A stretch of DNA of 64,000 nucleotides. Source: Azospirillum halopraeferens DSM 3675. Lineage in GTDB: Bacteria > Pseudomonadota > Alphaproteobacteria > Azospirillales > Azospirillaceae. The position numbers and the translations under genes were made by a program. The notes under the pieces were generated by a model. That model was given only the letters and a program-made list of their open reading frames with translations. It was not told the origin of the DNA and searched no databases. Location: positions 496,001 to 560,000 of the forward strand of contig NZ_AUCF01000004.1 in assembly GCF_000429625.1 (NCBI RefSeq). The letters run 5' to 3'. Positions 45,395 through 56,053 of the stretch are shown piece after piece (position 1 is the first letter of the stretch; every line of letters starts with the position of its first letter).

Positions 45395-46855
45395 TCAACG
45401 GCCCTCCAGCCGGCGCAGGAACTCGCGCATGACGGTGAGGTACAGCTCGTCCTTCAGCCGCGCGTCCTCGACGCCCTGGTCGAGGGAGGGGTTGTCGTTG
45501 ATTTCGATGACGTGGATGCCGCGGTCGTTCTGCTTGAGGTCGACGCCGTAGAGGCCGTCGCCGATCAGCGCCGCCGCCTTCACCGCCGTCTCCACCACCT
45601 CCGGCGGGGCCTCCTCGACCAGCAGGGTGCGCGAGGCACCCTGCTCGGCCCGGCCGTTCTGGCCGTGCTTGACGATCTGCCAGTGCTTGCGCGCCATCAG
45701 GTACTGGCAGACGTAGATCGGCTTGCGGTTCAGCACGCCCACCCGCCAGTCGAACTCGGTGTACATGAACTCCTGGGCCAGGATCAGGTCCGATTCCTCG
45801 AACAGACCCTCGGCGGTGGCTTCCAGTTCGGCGCGCGTCCCCACCTTGAAGATGCCGCGGGAGAACGAGCCGTCGGGGATCTTCAGCACGATGGGGAAGG
45901 GGATCTCGCGCTCCAGCCCGGCCAGGCCGCGCTTGTCCAGGATCACCGTGCGGGGGGCGGGAATCCGGTTGGCCTTCAGCAGTTCCGCCAGATAGACCTT
46001 GTTGGTGCACTTCAGGATCGAGTTGGGATCGTCGATCACCGGCATGCCCTCCGCCTCCGCCTTGGTGGCGAAACGGTAGGTGTGGTTGTCCAGCGCCGTG
46101 CCCTCGCGGATGAACAGGGCGTCGTATTCCGCCAGCCGCAGGAAGTCCCGCTTCTCGATCAGATCCACCTCGACGCCCAGGCTCTCGCCGGCCCGGATGA
46201 ACTTCTGCAAAGCCCGCGGACCGGACGGAGGCAGCGCCTCCTTCGGGTCGTGCAGGATCGCCAGCGACCAGCGCATGCCCGGCCGTGCCGTCGGCTCGCG
46301 CCAGGTGGTGCGGGTGTAGGCGTCGAGCGCCGCCTCGAACTGCGGCTTCTGGTCCTCCTTCAGGTCCTCCAGCGCCAGGGGCTCCACCGCGTGGACGACC
46401 CAGGTCTCCTTCAGGCGGACCTGCACCTTCAGGATGGGGCAGCGGAACAGGTCGAAGATCTGCCGGGCGATGTCCTGGAACCGGCGGTCGTCAGCTCGCC
46501 CGAAGAAGACGGTGAGGTTGAAGGACGTCTCCGGCGGGTCGGCGAGGCGTTTGATCTTGCGGCGCAGGGCCTCCTCCACTTCCGGCAGGGCGGCGCGGTA
46601 GAGGGTGCGGCGGCTGAGGTCGAGGATCGTCTTGACGGTGGGGATCACCCGGTCGCCCCGCGCCTCGGCCAGCAGCGAGCAGTAATAGCCGGTGCCGAGG
46701 TATTCGTGGCTGCGGCTGAGATTGATGATCCGCGGGTCGCGCAGCTTGGCGGGTATGGCGTTGGTGACAAAGTCCCGCGCCGTCACCACGTGCAGGTTCG
46801 GCTTCGTCCAGGGAAAGGCGGAGCGGCGGTCGACGACGACGAGATACGCGGGCAT
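45395..46855 (-). CDS. RimK-like ATP-grasp ligase with N-terminal RimK-associated domain
   Basis: The product has 486 residues. The N-terminal half (about 1-200, with TGYYCSLLAEARGD and FGRADDRRFQDIARQIF) is an extra domain seen in long RimK relatives. The ATP-grasp part (about 205-480) has NKVYLAELLKANRIPAPRT, FPIVLKIPDGSFSRGIFKV, the lid VLKIPDG loop, LILAQEFMYTEFDWRVGVL and the metal-binding VIEINDNPSLDQG. It should ligate an amino acid or peptide to a carboxylate using ATP; classic RimK adds Glu to ribosomal protein S6. It is translationally coupled to the preceding GNAT/peptidase gene, whose stop shares a base with this start codon. Confidence 0.88.
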   Translation of the reverse strand: MPAYLVVVDRRSAFPWTKPNLHVVTARDFVTNAIPAKLRDPRIINLSRSHEYLGTGYYCSLLAEARGDRVIPTVKTILDLSRRTLYRAALPEVEEALRRKIKRLADPPETSFNLTVFFGRADDRRFQDIARQIFDLFRCPILKVQVRLKETWVVHAVEPLALEDLKEDQKPQFEAALDAYTRTTWREPTARPGMRWSLAILHDPKEALPPSGPRALQKFIRAGESLGVEVDLIEKRDFLRLAEYDALFIREGTALDNHTYRFATKAEAEGMPVIDDPNSILKCTNKVYLAELLKANRIPAPRTVILDKRGLAGLEREIPFPIVLKIPDGSFSRGIFKVGTRAELEATAEGLFEESDLILAQEFMYTEFDWRVGVLNRKPIYVCQYLMARKHWQIVKHGQNGRAEQGASRTLLVEEAPPEVVETAVKAAALIGDGLYGVDLKQNDRGIHVIEINDNPSLDQGVEDARLKDELYLTVMREFLRRLEGR

Positions 46856-48024
46856 CAGGCCCCCGGCCGGGTTGGGGTGTGGGCGGGACGGGCGCGCAGC
46901 AGCACCGTCGCCTTGAGCTGGGCCTTGCCGTAGCGGGCCATGCGCTCGAAGTCGTGTTTGGGGATGGGCATGGCGGTGCGGTCCAGCTCGGCGTGGTGAC
47001 GGTCGTAGACCAGAGGATCGTGGACGTAGAGGAAGCGGTCGTCGGCGCCCGACACCACCACCCAGTGGGGAAACTTCTCCCGATAGATGCGATAGCTGCT
47101 GATCAGCACGATGGGGATCGCCCCGTCGTGCACCGCCTGCGCCATGTCCGCCGCCGACAGGGTGCGCTGGTGCAGGGCGATGTCGGTGTGCGCCAGCTCG
47201 TCCAGGAAGTCCTCATGGACGACGCGCATCACCTCCTTCTTGTCGGCGTCGCGCACGCTGTCCACGAACGGCACGCCCTCGTCCTTGACGAAGATCTCCA
47301 CCGCGAAGCCGCGCCGCCATGCCGACAGGGCCAGGCCGTAAGGGCCGCAGCCGCCATGGCCGGAGGTCATGAACACCGTGGTCGCCTCGCGCCAGATCCG
47401 CACCTCCAGCCGCCGTGTCAGCTCCACCGCCGGGTCCAGCGCCTTCATCGCCATCATCAGCGAGGCGGCACCGCAGGTGAAATCGGTGGTCTGCTGGTAG
47501 TAGGGAACCGGGTGAGGCACCGGCGGGACCACCGTGCCGCCGGTGCCCAGGCGCTTTTCCAGCCGCAGCGCCTCCATGTGGTCTTCGTAGTAGTCGTCGT
47601 AGACGCCGAACTCACGGTAGCCTGCACTTTTGTACAGGGCGATGGCGGCGGCGTTGTCGCGACGCACCTCAAGGCGTACATAAAGGCAGTCGTGGGCGCG
47701 CGCTTCCCGTTCCGCGGCGGCCAGCAGCCGCCGGCCGACCCCCCGGCCGCGGAAGGCCGGGTCCACGGCAAAGGAATAGAGCCGGGCAAGCGAGGTGCCG
47801 GCATGGAACAGGACGAGCGCATAGCCGGCGACGGTACCCGTTTGCACCTCCACCAGGGCGGCGGCGTTGGCGCGGGTCAGCAGGTAGTTGAAGCTGCGCC
47901 GCGTCAGCCGGTCGGTGGTGAAGCAGCGCTGCTCGATGGCCAGCAGCGCCGGTATGTCCGCGGGGTCGGCCCGGCGCTGCTCCACGCTACCGGCGGCGGT
48001 CAGAATGTCGGCGTCATTCGGCAT
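46855..48024 (-). CDS. GNAT acetyltransferase fused to a C39-like cysteine peptidase
   Basis: ATG 48024 gives 389 residues; the frame stays open upstream to 48153 but without a better start. A GNAT domain (about 15-160) has YSFAVDPAFRGRGVGRRLL for acetyl-CoA and YKSAGYREFG at its end. The second half (about 170-375) is papain/C39-like: TTDFTCGAASLMMAMKA with a nucleophile Cys, FPHWVVVSGADD with the His and YVHDPLV with the Asp. The pairing with a RimK-like ligase one base downstream suggests a peptide-tag or amide cycle: ligate, acetylate and cleave. No substrate is known from sequence. Confidence 0.82.
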   Translation of the reverse strand: MPNDADILTAAGSVEQRRADPADIPALLAIEQRCFTTDRLTRRSFNYLLTRANAAALVEVQTGTVAGYALVLFHAGTSLARLYSFAVDPAFRGRGVGRRLLAAAEREARAHDCLYVRLEVRRDNAAAIALYKSAGYREFGVYDDYYEDHMEALRLEKRLGTGGTVVPPVPHPVPYYQQTTDFTCGAASLMMAMKALDPAVELTRRLEVRIWREATTVFMTSGHGGCGPYGLALSAWRRGFAVEIFVKDEGVPFVDSVRDADKKEVMRVVHEDFLDELAHTDIALHQRTLSAADMAQAVHDGAIPIVLISSYRIYREKFPHWVVVSGADDRFLYVHDPLVYDRHHAELDRTAMPIPKHDFERMARYGKAQLKATVLLRARPAHTPTRPGA

Positions 48025-48274
48025 GGAGCGGATCCGGGCGGAAGCGGCGGCGCCATCATACGCGCTTCGCCGCGGTGGGAAAGAGGTGGCAGCCACCGTC
48101 GCCCGTCGGTCACAGCGGCAATATACTTGACTGCAATTAAGGGGCAGCCGCATCGTTGATCGGCAAGCCTTAAATCATGCTTAACCAACAGCGATCGAAA
48201 CTGGCCCGGTTCGGGAAACCTTCGGTTCCCACTCCCCCATCTGCCGGCCGGCCTGAGCAAGGAAGTCAAGACGC

Positions 48275-50758
48275 ATGGACGCTCGTTTCAAGACCCGCGA
48301 AATCGAACGGCGCAGCCTCGACGTCGACGGGTTGCAGCGGTCCTTTCTGGAGTGGCTCACCTATTCCGTCGGCAAGGACCCGCGCTCGGCGACCCGGCGC
48401 GACTGGTTTCACACCGTGGCTCTGGCCGTGCGCGACCGCCTGGTCGACCGGTGGATGGACACCACGCGCACCTATTACGACGAGGATGCCAAGCGCGTCT
48501 ACTACATGTCGCTGGAGTTCCTGATCGGCCGGCTGCTGACGAACAGCCTGGCGAATCTCGGCATCATGGACAGTTGCCGGGAGGCGCTGGACCGCATCGG
48601 CCTGACCCTGGAGGACGTGGTCGACGCCGAGCCGGACGCCGCGCTGGGCAACGGCGGCCTGGGGCGGCTGGCCGCCTGCTTCCTCGACAGCATGGCGTCG
48701 CAGGGCTATCCGGGCTACGGCTACGGCATCCGGTACGAGTTCGGCCTGTTCGAGCAGCGCTTCGAAAACGGCTGGCAGGTCGAGTATCCCGAGCAATGGC
48801 TCCAGTTCGGCAACCCCTGGGAATTCCCGCGGCCGGAAGTCCTGTACCCCGTGCAGTTCTACGGCCGGGTCGAGGAGTTCCGCGACTCGGTGGGTGAACG
48901 GGCCTACCGCTGGGTGGACGCCGACCGCGTGCTGGCCATGGCCTACGACACGCCGGTGGTCGGCTACGGCGGCCGGACCATCAACACGCTGCGCCTGTGG
49001 TCGGCGCGCGCCACCCGCGACTTCAACTTCGGCCACTTCAACGACGGCGCCTACATGAAGGCGGTCGAGCAGAAGGTGATGTCGGAGAACCTCAGCCGCG
49101 TCCTCTACCCCAACGACGCGACCGAGACCGGGCGCGAGCTGCGCCTGAAGCAGGAGTATTTCTTCACGTCCGCCTCGTTGCAGGACATTCTGCGCCGGTA
49201 CCTGCAGCACCATTCCGACTTCGACAGCCTGCCGGACAAGGCGGCGATCCAGCTCAACGATACCCACCCGTCCATCGGCATTGCCGAAATGATGCGCCTG
49301 CTGGTGGATCAGCACGCGGTCCAGTGGGAAAAGGCCTGGGAGCTGACGCGGGGCTGCTTCTCCTACACCAACCACACCCTGCTGCCCGAGGCGCTGGAAG
49401 CCTGGCCGGTGCGCATGGTGGAGCGTGTGCTGCCCCGCCACATGCAGATCATCTACGAGATCAACGCCCGCTTCCTGAACCGCTCGCGCGCCCGCTCCTC
49501 CGGCGACAACGCCCGCCTGTCGCGCCTGTCGCTGATCGACGAGCGGGGCGAGCGCCGCGTGCGCATGGGCAATCTCGCCTTCGTCGGCTCGCACAAGGTG
49601 AACGGCGTGTCCGCCCTCCACACCGATCTGATGAAGCAGACGGTGTTCGCCGACATGCACGCCGAGTTCCCGGACCGCATCAACAACAAGACCAACGGCA
49701 TCACGCCGCGGCGCTGGCTGCACCAGGCGAACCGCCCCCTGGCCGAACTGATCACCAGCCGGATCGGCAAGGGCTGGGTGTCCGACCTCAGCCTGATCGA
49801 AGCCATCGCGCCGAAGGCGGACGACCCGGTCTTCCGCGAGGAGTTCCGCCGCGCCAAGCGCGCCAACAAGAAGCGCCTGGCCGCCTACATCGCGCGCCAG
49901 ACCGGTGTCGAGGTGCCGGTGGACAGCCTGTTCGACGTGCAGGTCAAGCGCATGCACGAGTACAAGCGCCAACTCCTCAACATCCTCCAGACGGTGGCGC
50001 TCTACAACGAGATGCGCGACAACCCCACCGTCACCTGGGTGCCGGTGACCAAGATCTTCGCCGGCAAGGCCGCTCCGGCCTACCAGATGGCGAAGCTGAT
50101 CATCAAGTTGATCAACGACGTCGGCAAGGTGGTGAACCACGACCCGGCGCTGCACGACCTGCTGAAGGTGGTCTACCTGCCCAACTACAACGTCACCGCC
50201 GCCGAGATCATCATGCCCGCGGCCGACCTGTCGGAGCAGATCTCCACCGCCGGCATGGAGGCGTCGGGCACCGGCAACATGAAGCTGTCGCTGAACGGGG
50301 CGCTGACCATCGGCACGCTCGACGGCGCCAACGTGGAGATCAAGGACGCGGTCGGCGACGAGAACATCTTCATCTTCGGCCTGACGGTGGACGAGGCGAA
50401 CGCCCTGCGCCAGGGCGGTGCCTACAATCCCCGCCAGGTGATTGCCGCCAACCCCAGCCTGAAGCGGGCGCTGGACATGATCTCCACCGGCGTCTTCTCA
50501 CCCGACGATCCCCACCGCTACCACCCGATCATCCAGGCGCTGACCGACGGCGGCGACCATTTCCTGGTGACCGCCGATTTCGCCGACTACTGCCGGGCCC
50601 ACGAGGCGGCCACCGCCCTCTACCGCGATCAGGAGGAATGGGCGCGCAAGGCCGTGCTCAACACCGCCGGGATGGGCTGGTTCTCGTCCGACCGCACGAT
50701 CCGCGAGTACGCCGAGGAGATCTGGGGCGCCAAGCCGGTGATCCCCGGCGGCGAATAG
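48275..50758 (+). CDS. glgP: Glycogen/alpha-glucan phosphorylase
   Basis: The product has 827 residues, family length. YYMSLEFLIGRLLTNSL and DAALGNGGLGRLAACF are typical N-terminal signatures; the PLP-lysine site is EASGTGNMKLSLNGALTIGT and NKTNGITPRRWL is present. It releases glucose-1-phosphate from glycogen in the cytoplasm, which GalU and phosphohexomutase encoded elsewhere in the window can use. No other glg gene is adjacent. A stem-loop closes the gene at 50767. Confidence 0.97.
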   Translation: MDARFKTREIERRSLDVDGLQRSFLEWLTYSVGKDPRSATRRDWFHTVALAVRDRLVDRWMDTTRTYYDEDAKRVYYMSLEFLIGRLLTNSLANLGIMDSCREALDRIGLTLEDVVDAEPDAALGNGGLGRLAACFLDSMASQGYPGYGYGIRYEFGLFEQRFENGWQVEYPEQWLQFGNPWEFPRPEVLYPVQFYGRVEEFRDSVGERAYRWVDADRVLAMAYDTPVVGYGGRTINTLRLWSARATRDFNFGHFNDGAYMKAVEQKVMSENLSRVLYPNDATETGRELRLKQEYFFTSASLQDILRRYLQHHSDFDSLPDKAAIQLNDTHPSIGIAEMMRLLVDQHAVQWEKAWELTRGCFSYTNHTLLPEALEAWPVRMVERVLPRHMQIIYEINARFLNRSRARSSGDNARLSRLSLIDERGERRVRMGNLAFVGSHKVNGVSALHTDLMKQTVFADMHAEFPDRINNKTNGITPRRWLHQANRPLAELITSRIGKGWVSDLSLIEAIAPKADDPVFREEFRRAKRANKKRLAAYIARQTGVEVPVDSLFDVQVKRMHEYKRQLLNILQTVALYNEMRDNPTVTWVPVTKIFAGKAAPAYQMAKLIIKLINDVGKVVNHDPALHDLLKVVYLPNYNVTAAEIIMPAADLSEQISTAGMEASGTGNMKLSLNGALTIGTLDGANVEIKDAVGDENIFIFGLTVDEANALRQGGAYNPRQVIAANPSLKRALDMISTGVFSPDDPHRYHPIIQALTDGGDHFLVTADFADYCRAHEAATALYRDQEEWARKAVLNTAGMGWFSSDRTIREYAEEIWGAKPVIPGGE

Positions 50759-50766
50759 GCACCGCC

Positions 50767-50788
50767 GCCCGCCCCGTCCGGGGCGGGC
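50767..50788. terminator. GC stem-loop between glgP and the acyl carrier protein gene
   Basis: Perfect 9-bp arms with a GTCC loop lie eight bases beyond the glgP stop, between convergent genes. The T run is lacking, but placement suggests termination for both directions. Confidence 0.55.
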
Positions 50789-50811
50789 GCATGGTGCCGG
50801 TGGCGGCCGGC

Positions 50812-51078
50812 TCAGGCCGCCGCCGTGTCCGGCTTGCGGGCGAGATCGGCCACCAGGGCGGCGATCCGATCCACGGTCCGGAGCTGGTCCAGCTCCATCT
50901 CGTCCAGCGGGACGGTGACCTGGAATCGCTCTTCCAGGATCATCACCAGTTCCACGAAGGTGACGGAGTTGATCAGCCCGGTTTCGATCAGGTCGGTCTC
51001 CGGATCCGGAACCGCGACGTTCAGATCCGTCGCGAAGATGTTCATCAGCGTGGTTTCGAAGGAGTTCGGCGAGGTCAT
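50812..51078 (-). CDS. Free-standing acyl/peptidyl carrier protein
   Basis: ATG 51078 with AGGTG upstream gives 88 residues; a GTG at 51087 abutting the preceding stop codon would add three. The four-helix carrier fold is clear, with the 4'-phosphopantetheine Ser38 in ETGLINSVTFVELVM. Asn replaces the common Asp before that Ser. Helix III has VTVPLDEMELDQLRTV. It should hold an acyl or aminoacyl thioester made by the adenylation enzyme two genes upstream. The gene ends the chain LLM monooxygenase, adenylation enzyme, formyltransferase, carrier protein. Confidence 0.85.
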   Translation of the reverse strand: MTSPNSFETTLMNIFATDLNVAVPDPETDLIETGLINSVTFVELVMILEERFQVTVPLDEMELDQLRTVDRIAALVADLARKPDTAAA

Positions 51079-51087
51079 CGTCGACAC

Positions 51088-52064
51088 CTATGCAGCCTGG
51101 GAAGGAAGGGTGAGGTCGGCGGGCTTGCCCGACAGAAGATCGCCCGGTGCCAGACGGTCGGCGGCGGCCATGCGGCGGCCATCGACGGACAGCTTCTCGA
51201 TCAACAGCTCCTCGTCGCCGCAGGCGACGCGGGCACCGCTGCCGTCCACCCACACGACGCTGCCGGGCGGCGCCCCGGCCGGCCGGCCGGTCGTGCGCAC
51301 CCGGATCAGCGCCAGGACGCGGCTGGCCAGCGACGCCCGGGCCGTCCCCCACGGGCTGGGGAAGGGGCCGAAGTCGCAGGCGCGCACCAGTGCGGCGATG
51401 CGGGCCGCCGGACCGCTCCAATCGACCCAGCCGTCGTCGGGCGGCCGGCGGCCGTAGACCCGCCGGCCCGCGTCGCCCGGCGGCACGGCCGGCAGCGAGG
51501 CGGGGTCGGTGGCCAGTGTCTCGGCCACCCGCAGCATCAGCGGCACGCCGTAGCGGGTGCATTTCACGTACAGGTTCAGCGCGCTGTCGCCGGGGGCGAT
51601 CGGGAAACGGTGGGTGTAGGCGACCGGGCCGGCGTCGACGCGCGGGACCATGCGATGGACCGTCACCGCGTGTTCGGTTTCGCCGTTGACGATGGCCCAA
51701 CTCGGCGCGTTCAGCCCGGCGTAGCGGGGCAGCGGGCCGGGATGCAGGTTGAAGGCGCCCAGCCGCGGCGCGTCCAGCACCTCGGGACAGATGATGTGCA
51801 GGGAATGGGCGTTCAGCAGCAGGTCCACCCCGGCCGCCCGGATCGCCTCGGCGAACTCCGGCCGTCGCACGAAATCGGCCGGCCAGGTGGCCAGGCCGAG
51901 GCGCTGCGCCGCCTGCCACACGCCGGGACCGCCCGACGGGGTGCCGTCGGGCGAGGCCAGCACGCCGACGATGCGGTGGCCGGTTTTCGCCAGCGCCTGG
52001 AGAAGCTGGAGCCCGGCCGCCTCCTCGCCGGCCAGCAGGATCGACAGCGGTTTGGCGGGCGCCG

Positions 52065-52068
<4 letters not shown>
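51088..52068 (-). CDS. Formyltransferase-family protein in a carrier-protein operon
   Basis: The product has 326 residues. The N-terminal formyltransferase domain contains VDLLLNAHSLHIICPEVLD, the folate-site loop GAFNLHPGPLPRYAGLNAPS and the catalytic Asp in PRVDAGPVAYTHRFP, equivalent to the N-H-D triad of Fmt and ArnA. The C-terminal domain has the Fmt-C-like DDGWVDWSGPAARIAALVRA. A housekeeping Fmt is unlikely in this setting. Its start overlaps the adenylation gene by four bases and its stop abuts the carrier gene, so the probable substrate is an amino group on a carrier- or AMP-activated acid, with N10-formyl-tetrahydrofolate as donor. Confidence 0.85.
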
Positions 52069-53646
<1,578 letters not shown>

Positions 53647-53666
<20 letters not shown>

Positions 53667-54699
53667 GGCTCACCTTGTTGAGTGCGAGATCGAAGGCGGT
53701 GTTGATGTGTTCGAACTCCGCCGCGGAGGGCGAGATGTCGAGGATGACGGTGCGGTGCCCCTTGGCGATGTAGCGCGCCAGTTCAGTGGCCACATCCTCG
53801 TAGGTACCGACCAGATAGGGGCAGAAGGTCTTGTAGTTGCGGAACGGACCCAGCCAGTAGGGGCTGTCGGGGCCGGCCGGCCGCTCCTCCAGGTCGGAGA
53901 GCTGGCGGTGCCACACGCTGTCGGACACGGCGGTGGCCAGCCGGTGCAGGACCGCCCCCTGGCGGGTGGCGGGAAAGCGCTCCGCCGCGACGCGCCAGGC
54001 GCGGTCGGCGGTGTCGCGGGCGATGATGCCCACCCGTACCCCACAGGCCACTCCGGCCAGATCGGCCTCGCCGACCTCCTGCTCCGCCGGCTTGGGATAG
54101 CGGATGGCGGTGGCGCCGATGGTGCGGGCCGCCTCCAGCCCGGCGTCGGAGGAGCCGGAGATCAGGATGTCCGGGAACAGCGACTCCGGCAGAGCCGGCG
54201 CCAGCGTCAGGTTGGTGACGCGGTAGTAGCGACCGTCCAGCGTCACCGGCGCGCGCCCTTCCAGCAGGCCGGTGATGATGCGGGTGTATTCGGCGGTGCG
54301 GACGTAGCGGTCGTCGTGGGGCGTGTCGTCGCCCAGGGCCAGCAGGTCGTTGCGGAAGCCGCCGGCCAGCATGTTCAGCGCGACCTTGCGGCCGTGCAGG
54401 AAGGCCAGCGAGGCGATCTGCTTGGCCACCCAGTAGGGGTGCATGTAGATCGGCTGCACCGCCACCAGCGGCGCCAGCCGGTCGGTGTGTGCCATCACCG
54501 CATGGGCCAGGTGCCAGGGATCGACCAGACCGTTGTCGGTGTAGAGCAGCATGCCGGCACAGCCCGCCTCCTCGCTCCACTGCGCGTGCCGGACGGCCGT
54601 GCGCAGGTACTCGGCCTGCGGCACGTCCTTCGACTGCGGGCATGTCGAATAGATGGTGAGAGAGTCGGGCGCACGTGTCGTCATCGGATTCACCGCCAT
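53647..54699 (-). CDS. Luciferase-like flavin-dependent monooxygenase (SsuD-like LLM)
   Basis: ATG 54699 gives 350 residues; ATG 54684 is an alternative. The TIM-barrel LLM signature is clear: AQWSEEAGCAGMLLYTDN, APLVAVQPIYMHPYWVAK, VALNMLAGGFRNDLLALG and FPDILISGSSDAGLEAAR, which resemble alkanesulfonate monooxygenase SsuD. It likely uses FMNH2 and oxygen to hydroxylate or cleave a substrate; a reductase must come from elsewhere. Its 3' end overlaps the adenylation gene, so the target is probably the activated acid or its precursor. A 244-base gap separates it from the next gene upstream, so its own promoter is possible. Confidence 0.87.
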
Positions 54700-54943
54700 G
54701 TTGCAATGTCCAGGCCCCGCGCCGGGCGCAATGGTTCGCTCCGCGGGCTCGTCGCGTCTCGGGCGAACCCTCGACCAATCTAAAAAGCGCAAGCGGAGCC
54801 GGCCACGGCGCGGGAGTATGCTTTCGCGGAAGAGACGTATTCTTTCTGAAGGTTGAGGTTCTGCCGCATTCGGCGCCGCCGTCCGGACAGGCGGCGCAAC
54901 GGGGGTGCCCCTCCCGCCGTTGCGGCGCAAGGGGCCCTCCGTT

Positions 54944-56053
54944 CTATCCGTCAGCCAGTTCGCGGAAGCCGATGTCGCTGTCGGCCGTGGTGAGGAACCA
55001 GTTCCGCGGATCGGCCAGGAGGGGCTTCAGCTCCTCGTAGCCGGGGCCGGGACGGGCGACCACGCGGGTCGCCTTGTTCAGCCCGTTCTTCAGGCACAGG
55101 AAGCCCAGCGGGGTCAGCGCCCCGGCGGCGTCCCGGTTCATGGTGCGGCAGAGCAGGGCCGCCGCCCCGTCGTGGCGCGCCTGGTCGACCAGCAGCGCGA
55201 AGGTCGGCCGCAGCCAGCCGGGACGGGCCAGATAATCCACCACGACCGCCACCGTGGCGCCCTTCCAGCGGTCCAGGCGTACCACCGCGTAGGCCATCGG
55301 CTCGCCCCGGCGCATTACGTAGAAGCGCCGGAAGCGGGCGGCGGCCGGGCAGCGGTCGAAGCGCCAGTTCAGGAACGCCCGGTCACGCCGCGCAAGCACC
55401 GGGTATTGGGGCGCCGCCGCCTCCCACAAGGCGTCGGACCGGCCGTCGAAGCCGTCCACCTCCACCGGGCGGGCGCCGCGCAGGCTGGCCGCCGCCGCCA
55501 TGGCCATGGCGGCGGCGGTCAGCACCGGGCGGGCAGCACCGGCGGCCAGCCGCACCGCCGTACCGCCCCGGCCGGCCGCCCGCAGGCTGGCGGCCGGGTC
55601 GATCACCCGCACGAAGGTCGGCATGGAGCCTAGGTCGCACCAGCCCGAGCGGATGTAGGACTTGTACGCCGGATCCGTCATGCCCAGCGACACCGTCACC
55701 GCGCCGGTGTTGGCGTGCGTCTCGGTCAGCGCCGGGCCGACTCCGCGCAGGCGCCATTCCGGAGCCACCATCAGGTCGATCCCCCACGAGGCGGCGACCG
55801 TCCGGTCTCCCGTCTTCAGGCGGAACGGGATGCCCGACTGCTGGCCGACGATGGCGCCGTTGCGCTTGCACAGCCAGAGCTGGAGCCCCTCCGGATCGGG
55901 GTGGGGCACCTCCCGGTAGATCCAGCGGAAGTACGCCGGATCCGCCTGGATGGAGTCCGCGCCGAAGAACTCCCGGTGGAACGCCGCGAGCGCCGGGCCG
56001 TCGTCCGGTTCGAACCGCCCGATGCCCCTCTGGGCCCAGGCGACCACACTCAT
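54944..56053 (-). CDS. GNAT-family acyltransferase in the carrier-protein cluster
   Basis: The product has 369 residues. The N-terminal GNAT fold has FFGADSIQADPAYFRWIYRE, a QQSGIPFRL strand and the CoA-binding WGIDLMVAPEWRLRGVGPAL. The long C-terminal half (about 170-360) contains QYPVLARRDRAFLNWRF and YVMRRGEPMAYAVVRL, arranged as a second GNAT-like lobe as in FemX-type or long GNAT proteins. The DRAFLNWRFDRCP stretch is common in GNATs of polysaccharide loci. It should acylate an amine using CoA or a carrier-bound acyl group. The start overlaps the NadE-like gene by four bases. Confidence 0.78.
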   Translation of the reverse strand: MSVVAWAQRGIGRFEPDDGPALAAFHREFFGADSIQADPAYFRWIYREVPHPDPEGLQLWLCKRNGAIVGQQSGIPFRLKTGDRTVAASWGIDLMVAPEWRLRGVGPALTETHANTGAVTVSLGMTDPAYKSYIRSGWCDLGSMPTFVRVIDPAASLRAAGRGGTAVRLAAGAARPVLTAAAMAMAAAASLRGARPVEVDGFDGRSDALWEAAAPQYPVLARRDRAFLNWRFDRCPAAARFRRFYVMRRGEPMAYAVVRLDRWKGATVAVVVDYLARPGWLRPTFALLVDQARHDGAAALLCRTMNRDAAGALTPLGFLCLKNGLNKATRVVARPGPGYEELKPLLADPRNWFLTTADSDIGFRELADG

